Source: Streptacidiphilus pinicola
GTDB lineage: Bacteria > Actinomycetota > Actinomycetes > Streptomycetales > Streptomycetaceae
Reading direction: 5' to 3'
Length of the DNA: 64,000 nt
Assembly: GCF_003258295.1 (NCBI RefSeq)
Contig: NZ_QKYN01000060.1
Location: 524-64,523, forward strand
Part shown: positions 45,281-58,227 of the stretch, piece by piece
Layout: each line of letters begins with the position of its first letter
Position numbering within the stretch: position 1 is the stretch's first letter
The notes under the pieces: model-generated
Seen by the model: only the letters and a program-made list of their open reading frames with translations
Database searches by the model: none
Told to the model about the DNA's origin: nothing
Position numbers and translations under genes: made by a program

Positions 45281-46111
45281 TCAGCCGGCGACCGGGTCAC
45301 CGGGGGTGTAGGTGACGTTCACGACCTGGCCGTCGCCGCCGGCGGTGCCGAGGTCCTTGCCGTTGGCCCAGACGTGAACGCCGCCCGCGTTTCCGAGGAC
45401 CAGCTTCAGCTGCTTGTTGTCGGTGAAGGTCTGGCTCTGGCCCTGCGCGAGGTCGCCCTCGAAGACCACGTGGCCGGTTCCGTCCTTGACCATCATCCAG
45501 CTGTCACCGTTCTGCGCCAGCAGCTTCACCGTGACCTTGCCCGCCGGGGCGGCCGCGATCGCGCTGGGCTTGACCGCGGGGGCGGAGGAGGCCGGCGGCA
45601 GGGTCGGGTGGAGGACGGGGCCGATCGACGGGTTGGCGACCGAGGACGGGGTGACCGCGGCGGCCGGGGACGGCTTCGAGCCGCCACCGGCGAGGTTGAA
45701 GCCGATCACGGCCACGACCACGACGATCGCGGCGACCATCGCGGCGGTCCAGTTCGGGCGGCGGCGCTCCGCGGAGATCCGGCGGTCGCCGACGTTCTCC
45801 AGCAGCGGAACGCGCGCGTCCTGTGGCGCACCGCCGTGGGCGGCGTCGTAGCGGCGGACGAGGTCGTCGCCGTCGACGCCGACCGCGCGCGCCAGCGCGC
45901 GGACGTGGCCGCGGGCGTAGAAGTCGCCGCCGCAACGGGTGAAGTCGTCCGCCTCGATCGCGTGCACGATCGGCACGCGGACCCGCGTCTCCGCGCTGAC
46001 CTCGTCGACGGTCAGCCCGGCGGCCACGCGAGCGTTACCGAGCACCTGTCCGATGGAGGGCTCGTTCGCGAGCGGTTCGGTCGCTCCGGTGGAGGTCGTG
46101 CCGGTCGTCAC
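45281..46111 (-). CDS. RodZ-like helix-turn-helix membrane protein
   Basis: 276 residues, GTG at 46111. Cytoplasmic HTH_25 domain ([61 protein letters not shown]), one TM ([21 protein letters not shown], about 124-144), Pro/Ser/Ala linker, and an extracytoplasmic DUF4115 beta domain. In rods RodZ ties MreB to the cell-wall machine; the role in Streptomyces is unclear. Between ftsK and rimO on the same strand. Confidence 0.88.
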   Translation of the reverse strand: MTTGTTSTGATEPLANEPSIGQVLGNARVAAGLTVDEVSAETRVRVPIVHAIEADDFTRCGGDFYARGHVRALARAVGVDGDDLVRRYDAAHGGAPQDARVPLLENVGDRRISAERRRPNWTAAMVAAIVVVVAVIGFNLAGGGSKPSPAAAVTPSSVANPSIGPVLHPTLPPASSAPAVKPSAIAAAPAGKVTVKLLAQNGDSWMMVKDGTGHVVFEGDLAQGQSQTFTDNKQLKLVLGNAGGVHVWANGKDLGTAGGDGQVVNVTYTPGDPVAG

Positions 46112-46300
46112 AAGGGGCGCCTTTCAAACGTGGGCGGCCAGGCTTCTGCAGAGGGGGTCACGCCCCCCGAGAACGCCGTCGAAACACCAGTCTAGGGGGC
46201 GGGTCTGAGCCTCGCTCAACCGGGATTCGGCCGAAAGGGAAGCTCTGCATCCTGATCGTTATCCGGACGCGCCGCGCACCGACGGGCATGTGTTGACGGT

Positions 46301-46317
46301 GTGTCGGAAACCGACAC
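46301..46317 (-). terminator. Hairpin downstream of ftsK
   Basis: GTGTCGG-AAA-CCGACAC, perfect 7-bp stem with 3-base loop, 76 bases after the ftsK stop codon. The whole 281-base gap between ftsK and the RodZ-like gene holds no gene. Confidence 0.5.
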
Positions 46318-46392
46318 GCAGCCGCACACAAGATGGTTCCCGCCCGGTCCTCTCAACGACCAGGAGAACCGAACGGACACCCGTACGCGCGC

Positions 46393-49164
46393 TCATTCCC
46401 CCCGGAGAGTGAGCAAAACCCCGTCGAGCTCATCCGGCTGCACCAGCACGTCGCGGGCCTTGGAGCCCTCGCTCGGACCGACGATCCCGCGCGACTCCAT
46501 CAGGTCCATCAGCCGGCCGGCCTTGGCGAAGCCGACACGCAGCTTGCGCTGGAGCATCGAGGTCGAACCGAACTGGGTGGAGACGACCAGCTCGGCGGCC
46601 TGGATCAGCAGATCCATGTCGTCGCCGATCTCCTCGTCGATCTCCTTCTTCGGGCCCGAACCGACCGTGACGTCGTTGCGGTACTCGGCCTGGAGCTGCG
46701 CCTTGCAGTGCTCGACGACGGCGGCGATCTCCTCCTCGGTGATGAAGGCGCCCTGCATGCGCAGCGGCTTGCCCGCGCCCATCGGCAGGAAGAGCGCGTC
46801 GCCCTTGCCGATCAGCTTCTCGGCGCCGGGCTGGTCGAGGATGACCCGGCTGTCGGCGAGCGAGGAGGTGGCGAAGGCGAGCCGCGAGGGCACGTTCGCC
46901 TTGATCAGACCGGTGACGACGTCGACGGACGGACGCTGCGTGGCGAGCACCAGGTGGATGCCGGCGGCGCGGGCGAGCTGGGTGATGCGGACGATCGAGT
47001 CCTCGACGTCGCGCGGGGCGACCATCATCAGGTCGGCCAGCTCGTCGACGATCACCAGCAGGTACGGGTAGGGCGTCAGCACGCGCTCGCTGCCGGGCGG
47101 CGGCTGCAGCTTGCCCGAGCGCACCGCGCGGTTGAAGTCGTCGACGTGCCGGAAGCCGAAGGCGGCGAGGTCGTCGTAGCGCAGGTCCATCTCACGGACC
47201 ACCCACTGCAGCGCCTCGGCGGCCTTCTTCGGGTTGGTGATGATCGGCGTGATGAGATGCGGCACGCCCTCGTAGGCGGTGAGCTCGACGCGCTTGGGGT
47301 CGACCAGGACCAGCCGGACATCGTCCGGCGTGGCCCGCATCAGCACCGAGGTGATCAGGCAGTTGATGCAGGAGGACTTGCCCGCGCCGGTGGCGCCGGC
47401 GACCAGGACGTGCGGCATCTTGGTCAGGTTCGCCATGACCGTCTGGCCCTCGACGTCCTTGCCCATGCCGACCAGCATCGGGTGCGGGTCGCCGGTGGCG
47501 GCCTGCGAGCGCAGCAGGTCGCCGAGGTTGACCATCTCGCGGTCGGTGTTGGGGATCTCGATGCCGACCGCGGACTTGCCGGGGATCGGGCTGATGATCC
47601 GGACGTCGGGGCTGGCCACGGCGTAGGCGATGTTCTTGGCCAGCGCGGTGATCCGCTCGACCTTGACCGCGGGGCCGAGCTCCACCTCGTAGCGGGTGAC
47701 CGTCGGGCCGCGGGTGAAGCCGGTGACGGCGGCGTCGACCTTGAACTCGGCGAAGACGCCCATGAGCGAGGCGACCACGTCGTCGTTGGCCTTGGAGCGG
47801 GCCTTGCCGGGCCCGCCGCGGGTCAGCAGGTCGACGGAGGGCAGCTGGTAGTGGCCGCCGTCCGGCAGCTTCAGCTGCTCGGAGCGCAGCGGCAGGCCGC
47901 TCTCGTCGGCGGAGGCCGCACCGTCCTCGGTGCGGGCCGCCGGGACGGGCACCTCGGGCGCGTGGTCGGGCATCGGCGGCGCGTCCTGCGGCACGTCGGC
48001 CGCTGGGACGTCGGACGGCGGGGTGCGGTCCTTGACCCGGCCCAGCATGTCGGCGAGCGCGGCCGAGGGCTGGACGCCGTGCATGACCGCGCCGTCGAGC
48101 TCCGCCGCGGCCGCGGCGGCGACGCCGATGGTGTCGAACGGGTCCGGCTGGTCGGCCGCCTCGGCGGCGGCGCCGACCCGGCGGCGCGGACGGCGACGGC
48201 GTGGCGTGGCGGCTCCGTCGGCCTCCATCTGGCTGCGCTTGGCCTCCAGGACCGCCCGCTCCTCGGGCGTGCCGGGCTCGCCCTCGAAGTCGCCCTGCGG
48301 TGCGTCCGTGCCGAAGCCGAAGTCCTCCAGGCCGTCGAGCCCGGCCTCCTCGTCGAAGCCGCCGTACTCGTGGCGCTGCTCGATGACCGACAGCCGCTCG
48401 CCGAGCAGGCGCAGCCGCTGCGGGATCTGGTTGACCGGCGTCGCGGTGACCACCAGCAGGCCGAAGAAGGAGACCAGGGTCAGGAACGGCACGGCCAGGG
48501 CGGGGCCGGCGGCGGCCATCAGCCAGCGGGACGCGGCCAGCCCGATCAGTCCGCCGGACTCGCGGATCCGCTCCGCGCCGGCCTGCAGGCTGGGCGCACC
48601 GCAGCTGATGTGCACCAGGCCGAGCACGCCGATGGTCAGCGCGGTCAGCCCGATGACGATCCGTCCGTTGGCCTCGGGCCGTTCCGGATGGCGCATCAGC
48701 CGCACCGCGATGCCGAAGAGCAGCACCGGGACGAGCCCGGTGAGCTTGCCGAAGGCGCCCTTGACCACGTCGGTGACGGCGACGCCGAGCCAGCCCTGGG
48801 GGTCGGACCAGGCTCCGGCGGCGATCAGCAGCGCGAGCGCGATCAGCAGCAGCGCCAGACCGTCCTTGCGGTGCGCCGGGTGCAGGTTCTTGGCTCCGTT
48901 GCCGAAGCCGCGCGCGACCGCGCCCACGCCGTTGGCGACGCCGAGCCAACTGCCGCGCACAGCACGGTAGGCGATCGGTTTCGGCGGCCTGGGCGGCGGC
49001 GCGGGAGCGACCGCGGCCTTCTTGGCCGGCGCCTTCTTCGCAGGAGCCTTCTTGGCGGGAGCCTTCGCGGCCCCCTTGCCGGCGGCCTTCTTGGCGGGCG
49101 TGGCCTTCTTCGCCGTCCCCGCGCCTCGGGTCTGCGAACCGCTTCCGGACGTGCGTGTGGCCAT
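46393..49164 (-). CDS. ftsK: DNA translocase FtsK/SpoIIIE
   Basis: 923 residues. Pumps chromosomal DNA through closing septa. Lys/Ala/Pro-repeat N-terminus (about 18-55), four TM segments (about 100-250), a variable linker, the alpha/beta motor with Walker A GATGAGKS at 590-597 and Walker B LLVIVDELADLMM, and the C-terminal gamma winged helix (about 860-923) that reads orienting sequences. Streptomyces FtsK acts mainly during sporulation septation. Upstream of osaB-free space, downstream of osaB on the same strand. Confidence 0.96.
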   Translation of the reverse strand: MATRTSGSGSQTRGAGTAKKATPAKKAAGKGAAKAPAKKAPAKKAPAKKAAVAPAPPPRPPKPIAYRAVRGSWLGVANGVGAVARGFGNGAKNLHPAHRKDGLALLLIALALLIAAGAWSDPQGWLGVAVTDVVKGAFGKLTGLVPVLLFGIAVRLMRHPERPEANGRIVIGLTALTIGVLGLVHISCGAPSLQAGAERIRESGGLIGLAASRWLMAAAGPALAVPFLTLVSFFGLLVVTATPVNQIPQRLRLLGERLSVIEQRHEYGGFDEEAGLDGLEDFGFGTDAPQGDFEGEPGTPEERAVLEAKRSQMEADGAATPRRRRPRRRVGAAAEAADQPDPFDTIGVAAAAAAELDGAVMHGVQPSAALADMLGRVKDRTPPSDVPAADVPQDAPPMPDHAPEVPVPAARTEDGAASADESGLPLRSEQLKLPDGGHYQLPSVDLLTRGGPGKARSKANDDVVASLMGVFAEFKVDAAVTGFTRGPTVTRYEVELGPAVKVERITALAKNIAYAVASPDVRIISPIPGKSAVGIEIPNTDREMVNLGDLLRSQAATGDPHPMLVGMGKDVEGQTVMANLTKMPHVLVAGATGAGKSSCINCLITSVLMRATPDDVRLVLVDPKRVELTAYEGVPHLITPIITNPKKAAEALQWVVREMDLRYDDLAAFGFRHVDDFNRAVRSGKLQPPPGSERVLTPYPYLLVIVDELADLMMVAPRDVEDSIVRITQLARAAGIHLVLATQRPSVDVVTGLIKANVPSRLAFATSSLADSRVILDQPGAEKLIGKGDALFLPMGAGKPLRMQGAFITEEEIAAVVEHCKAQLQAEYRNDVTVGSGPKKEIDEEIGDDMDLLIQAAELVVSTQFGSTSMLQRKLRVGFAKAGRLMDLMESRGIVGPSEGSKARDVLVQPDELDGVLLTLRGE

Positions 49165-49274
49165 GGCGTTCAGATTACTAGGGTGACAAGGGGCGCAACA
49201 CGTGCTGCGCCGGGTTGCTCCGCTCGTGTCGCGGCACGAGCGGGCACCGAGGCGGTGTCAAGGGCGACGCGCCG

Positions 49275-49925
49275 TCAGGCGTCAGGGGTGGCATTCCGGT
49301 TCGGGTTGCCGGGCTCCAGGGCGTCGAGGGCGCGACGCAGGCTGACGAGGCGGCGCTCGAGGTGGGTGGCGGTGGAGACGGCGGCCTGGTCGCTGCCCTC
49401 GGCGAGCTGCTTCTTCAGCGTCTCGGCCTGCTCCTCGACCGCGGCGAGCCGCGCGGAGAACTCCGAGAGCAGCCCCGTGCCCGGCGACTGCTCGGCCTCC
49501 ACCTGCAGCCGCAACAGCGCTGCCTGCTCCTTGAGCTGGCAGTTCTTCATGTAGAGCTCGACGAAGACGGAGACCTTGGCCCGCAGCACCCACGGGTCGA
49601 ACGGCTTGGAGATGTAGTCGACCGCGCCGGCCGCGTAGCCGCGGAAGGTGTGGTGCGGACCGTGGTTGATCGCGGTCAGGAAGATGATCGGGATGTCCCG
49701 GGTGCGCTCGCGGCGCTTGATGTGGGCGGCGGTCTCGAAGCCGTCCATCCCGGGCATCTGCACGTCGAGCAGGATGACCGCGAAGTCGTCGTTGAGCAGC
49801 GCCTTGAGCGCCTCCTCGCCGGAGCCGGCCCGAACCAGGGTCTGGTCCAGCGCCGAGAGGATCGCCTCCAGCGCCAAGAGGTTCTCGGCCCGGTCGTCGA
49901 CAAGAAGGATCTTGGCCTTCTGCAC
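49275..49925 (-). CDS. osaB: Response regulator OsaB (osmoadaptation)
   Basis: 216 residues from the GTG at 49925 (GAGGAGGG about nine bases upstream). Receiver domain at the N-terminus with phospho-acceptor D54 ([11 protein letters not shown]) and Lys in ISKPFD; instead of a DNA-binding domain the C-terminal half is a coiled coil (about 130-210). S. coelicolor OsaB (SCO5749) is needed for aerial growth under osmotic stress and is the partner of OsaA. The frame is open up to an ATG at 50039 with GAGGTG before it, adding 38 disordered residues; that start cannot be excluded. Confidence 0.88.
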   Translation of the reverse strand: MQKAKILLVDDRAENLLALEAILSALDQTLVRAGSGEEALKALLNDDFAVILLDVQMPGMDGFETAAHIKRRERTRDIPIIFLTAINHGPHHTFRGYAAGAVDYISKPFDPWVLRAKVSVFVELYMKNCQLKEQAALLRLQVEAEQSPGTGLLSEFSARLAAVEEQAETLKKQLAEGSDQAAVSTATHLERRLVSLRRALDALEPGNPNRNATPDA

Positions 49926-50312
49926 CTTGGCCTGCCCTCCTCGCGCCCCCGCCGCCGACGTGGCGGCATTCGCCGCCCCTCGGTACGCGTCGGACTCGTA
50001 CGTCGCCCGTGTGTCCACCACTGCCCTGCCGACGGTCATGCTAGCCGCACCTCACTGCCCGCACCCGGTGAACTGCCCGCCTCCGGTGACCCAGTCAGTA
50101 CCGGTAGCAACGCCGAGTGACCTTATCTCGTTCCCGCGCCACAGAGCCACCACCCTGACGAGTGGGGACAACTCGTATCTGACGGTCCGTTCGAGGCGTG
50201 GGTTCCGGATGGATGCCCGATGACCCACCCCTCAACCGGGCTTGACACGGAGCCGGACGCATATGCCCGGACCCCCTGCCCACCTGGACGATCGGCCTTC
50301 ACCCCTGCCCGT
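49926..50312. other. osaA-osaB intergenic region
   Basis: No gene is supported between the osaA stop and the osaB start. It must contain the osaB promoter; in S. coelicolor that promoter is SigB-dependent, but I could not place the motif confidently here. An 8-bp GCATATGC palindrome at about 50258 is the only dyad seen. Confidence 0.4.
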
Positions 50313-55070
<4,758 letters not shown>

Positions 55071-55414
55071 GGGCCTGCCTCCAGAGTTGCGTTGAATGCC
55101 CCGCGGCTGCCCGGCCGGAGGCCGCGGGACGCATCCCCAACAATCTAACGACCACCGAGGGTTGCGCGAGGGTCGCAGACGGGTATCGGCCCCGCTGGGG
55201 CCCGATCGCACCCCTGCGATCGGTGTCAGGTTCAGATCGAGTCACCGAACGTACCTGCTTCACTCCCCAAGCGGTACCGGGGATCAGTAACCTGGCGGCA
55301 CGACTCGGCGTTGGGCCAGTGGCGTCGCACAGATACCGCACCGGGAGTGCCCGCCGGGATCGGTAAACCCCGGTAACGTGAAGCCGGTAGCCCGGAAGAA
55401 GGAGGAGGCGCCTC
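55071..55414. promoter_or_regulatory. Divergent osaA/osaC control region with a perfect hairpin
   Basis: 344 bases without a gene. CCGATCGCA (55202-55210), CCCC loop, TGCGATCGG (55215-55223) is a perfect 9-bp dyad about 130 bases upstream of osaA. Promoters for both genes must lie here; I did not identify certain -35/-10 pairs. Confidence 0.5.
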
Positions 55415-58063
55415 GTGGGTGACGCCACCGCGCGAGCCGCCGCCACGTTCGAACCTGTCGGCCGCTCCGTCGCCGCCGCGCGCGCCTTCGTCCGCGACAC
55501 GCTACAGGGCTGGGGCTTCGGCGAGGTCGTCGACGACGCGGTGGTGCTGGTCAGCGAGCTGGTCACCAACGCGGTCGTGCACGCCGGCACCGCCGCGCAG
55601 GTCGAGCTGCTGCGCCAGGAGGACCAGGTCCGCGTCGAGGTCGGCGACCGCTATCCGCGCCGCGCGCTGCCGATCTACCCGGGCGCCGAGGACAGCGCCG
55701 CCGTCACCGCCGAGCTGGAACGCGAGGGCGGCCGCGGCCTGCTGCTGTGTGCCGCGCTGGCCGGCCGCTGGGGCGTCGACTACACCGCCACCGACAAGCG
55801 CGTCTGGTTCACCCTGAACCTGCCGCCGCGCGCCACCGGCACCCGCGTCGCCGGACCGCTCACCCCGGACGCGCAGCTGCCCGAGGCCGAGGAGCAGGTC
55901 CACGTCGCCGTGGTGCAGGTGGACGGCGAGGGGCTGATCTCCGCCTGGAACCAGGACGCCGAGCTGCTCTTCCAGCACGACGCGGTCAAGACCGTCGGCC
56001 GCCCCTTCGGCGAGCTGGCCGCCTGGCCGCAGACGCCCGGCACCGGCCTCGGCATCGACGAGGCACTGCGGCTCTCCCGCTGGGAGGGCAGCTACGCGAT
56101 GCGACGCGGCGACGGCCGCCTGATCGGCGTCTACGGCGCCCACCTGCGGGTCCGCGACACCCACGGCAACCCCTCGACGGTCTGCCTGCTGGTGCGCGAG
56201 CCGGAGCGCGCGGTGCTGCAGACCCCGTCGCGGCCCGCCTCGGCCGCCGCCGAGCACGGCGCGCGCCCGGACGGCCCGGCCCTGGACGCCTTCCTCGGCC
56301 CGCTGACCGGCGGCCAGGCTCCGGACGACCTCGACGGGCTGCTGCAGCGCACCGTCGAGCGGGCCCGCGACCTGCTCGACGGCGACGCCGCCTACCTGCT
56401 GCTGGCCACCGACGACGAGACCGAGCTGGAGGTCCGCGCCAGCTGCGGCCTGCCGGCCGGACGTCAGCGCTTCGCCCGGGTGCCGGTCGAGTCCGGCATC
56501 GGCCGCTTCGGCTCCGCGCGACTCCCCACCGTCCACGAGGACCTGACGGACTCCCCCGGCGCGGTGCCACTGCTGGGCGGCACCACCCTGCGGTCCGTGG
56601 TGACGGTCCCGCTCAAGGTCGAGGGACGGCTCACCGGCTCGCTCGGCGTGGCCGCCCAGTCGCCGGGCCAGTACCGCAACGAGGACGCGCTGCGGCTGCA
56701 GTTCGCGGCCGACCGGATCGCGCTGGCGGTCGAGAGCGCCCGCCTGACCGAGCTGGAGCGGCTGCGGCGCGGCTCGCTGTCCTTCCTGGTCGAGGCCTCC
56801 GACCTGCTGGCCGGCACGCTGGAGCGGGACCAGACACTGGCGCTGGTCGCGCAGATGACCGTCCCGACGCTGGCGGCCTGGTGCGCCGTCTACACGACGT
56901 ACACCGGCATCGACCCGTCCGTTCCCGAGCTCGCCTACGTCCTGCACGAGGACGAGGAGCAGATCGACGGGCTGCGCGCCCTGCTGGAGAGCATCGCGCC
57001 CCCCGAGCCGCTGAACACGCCCGGCGCGCGCGACTGGCCCGTGCCCACGGACGCGGCGCAGGACGCCGCCCTGCGCGCCGCGCTGCGGGCGCGCACCCAG
57101 GGCGCGGGCGAGACCGCCGCGCAGCGCGCGGCCATGGCCACGGCGGCGACCGTCGGCGGCGAGACGGTCGTGCTGCCGCTGGTCGCCCGCAACCGCGTCA
57201 TCGGCATGCTGACGCTCGGCAAGGCCGCGGAGGAGAAGTTCCGCCGCGAGATCCTGGAGCTCGCCGAGGACCTCTCCCGCAGGGCCGCGCTCGCACTCGA
57301 CAACGCCCGCCTGTACAGCGAGCGCACCGCGATCTCCCGCGCCCTGCAGCGCAGCCTGCTGCCGCCCGCGGTGCCGCGGGTGCCCGGCGTGGAGGTCGAG
57401 GTCATCTACCGTGCGGCCGGCGAGGGCAACGAGGTCGGCGGCGACTTCTACGACATCTTCCCGATCCGCGAAGGCACCTACGGCTTCGCCATCGGCGACG
57501 TCTGCGGCACCGGCCCCGAGGCCGCCGCGGTCACCGGCCTGGCCCGCCACTCGCTGCGCCTGCTGGCCCGCGAGGGCTTCAACGCGCCCGAGGTGCTGAA
57601 GCGGCTGAACGCCGCGATTCTCGACGAGGGCGACCGGGGCCGGTTCCTCACCCTGCTCTACGGCGAGATGACGCCGCGCGAGGACGGCTCGGTCGAACTG
57701 CGCACGGTCTGCGCCGGCCACCCCCTGCCGCTGCGGCTGCGCCCGGACGGCACGGTCACCCCCGCGGCCTCGCCGCAGCCGCTGCTGGGCGTCATCGACG
57801 ACCTCGACCTGGAGGCCGAGACCTTCGTCCTCGACCCGGGCGACGTGCTGCTCTGCGTCACCGACGGCGTCACCGAGCGCCGCGACGGCCCCCGCATGCT
57901 CGGCGACGACGGCCTCGCCGAGGTCCTCACCACCTGCACCGGCCTCACCGCGGGCGCGGTCGCCACCCGCATCCTCCGCGCGGTCGAACGCTTCGCCGCG
58001 GACCCGGCGTCGGACGACATGGCCATCCTCGCGCTGCGTGTGCTGGGGGCACCTTCGAGGTAG
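55415..58063 (+). CDS. osaC: OsaC, RsbW/RsbU-like multidomain regulator of SigB
   Basis: 882 residues, GTG at 55415 with GGAGGAGG upstream. RsbW-like anti-sigma kinase domain (about 5-140; N-box ELVTNAVVHA, G-box GGRGLLL), PAS (about 155-260), two GAF domains (about 305-450 and 460-625), and a PP2C-type phosphatase (about 655-880; GGDFYD, GDVCGTG, DDMA). S. coelicolor OsaC (SCO5747) binds SigB and returns its activity to rest after osmotic shock. Divergent from osaA. Domain limits are estimates. Confidence 0.93.
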   Translation: MGDATARAAATFEPVGRSVAAARAFVRDTLQGWGFGEVVDDAVVLVSELVTNAVVHAGTAAQVELLRQEDQVRVEVGDRYPRRALPIYPGAEDSAAVTAELEREGGRGLLLCAALAGRWGVDYTATDKRVWFTLNLPPRATGTRVAGPLTPDAQLPEAEEQVHVAVVQVDGEGLISAWNQDAELLFQHDAVKTVGRPFGELAAWPQTPGTGLGIDEALRLSRWEGSYAMRRGDGRLIGVYGAHLRVRDTHGNPSTVCLLVREPERAVLQTPSRPASAAAEHGARPDGPALDAFLGPLTGGQAPDDLDGLLQRTVERARDLLDGDAAYLLLATDDETELEVRASCGLPAGRQRFARVPVESGIGRFGSARLPTVHEDLTDSPGAVPLLGGTTLRSVVTVPLKVEGRLTGSLGVAAQSPGQYRNEDALRLQFAADRIALAVESARLTELERLRRGSLSFLVEASDLLAGTLERDQTLALVAQMTVPTLAAWCAVYTTYTGIDPSVPELAYVLHEDEEQIDGLRALLESIAPPEPLNTPGARDWPVPTDAAQDAALRAALRARTQGAGETAAQRAAMATAATVGGETVVLPLVARNRVIGMLTLGKAAEEKFRREILELAEDLSRRAALALDNARLYSERTAISRALQRSLLPPAVPRVPGVEVEVIYRAAGEGNEVGGDFYDIFPIREGTYGFAIGDVCGTGPEAAAVTGLARHSLRLLAREGFNAPEVLKRLNAAILDEGDRGRFLTLLYGEMTPREDGSVELRTVCAGHPLPLRLRPDGTVTPAASPQPLLGVIDDLDLEAETFVLDPGDVLLCVTDGVTERRDGPRMLGDDGLAEVLTTCTGLTAGAVATRILRAVERFAADPASDDMAILALRVLGAPSR

Positions 58064-58214
58064 TTGCACGCCTCTGAGGTGAGTGCGACGACCTGGAGCG
58101 GACGCGGTCCCTCCGCCAAACCTTCACAACTCCCCTGCCCCGCTTGTCCGGTTCTCACCCGTTGTGGCGCCTGTGAGGTGGCTGGGACCCCTGTTGCCGA
58201 CGTGGGCATATGCC

Positions 58215-58220
58215 TAGCAT
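58215..58220 (+). promoter_or_regulatory. Candidate -10 element for the GH5 fusion gene
   Basis: TAGCAT ending seven bases before the ATG at 58228, which lacks a spaced ribosome-binding site; a TTGCCG at 58194-58199 is a weak -35 with a short 15-base spacer. Suggests a leaderless mRNA. Confidence 0.3.
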
Positions 58221-58227
58221 CTCGGGG

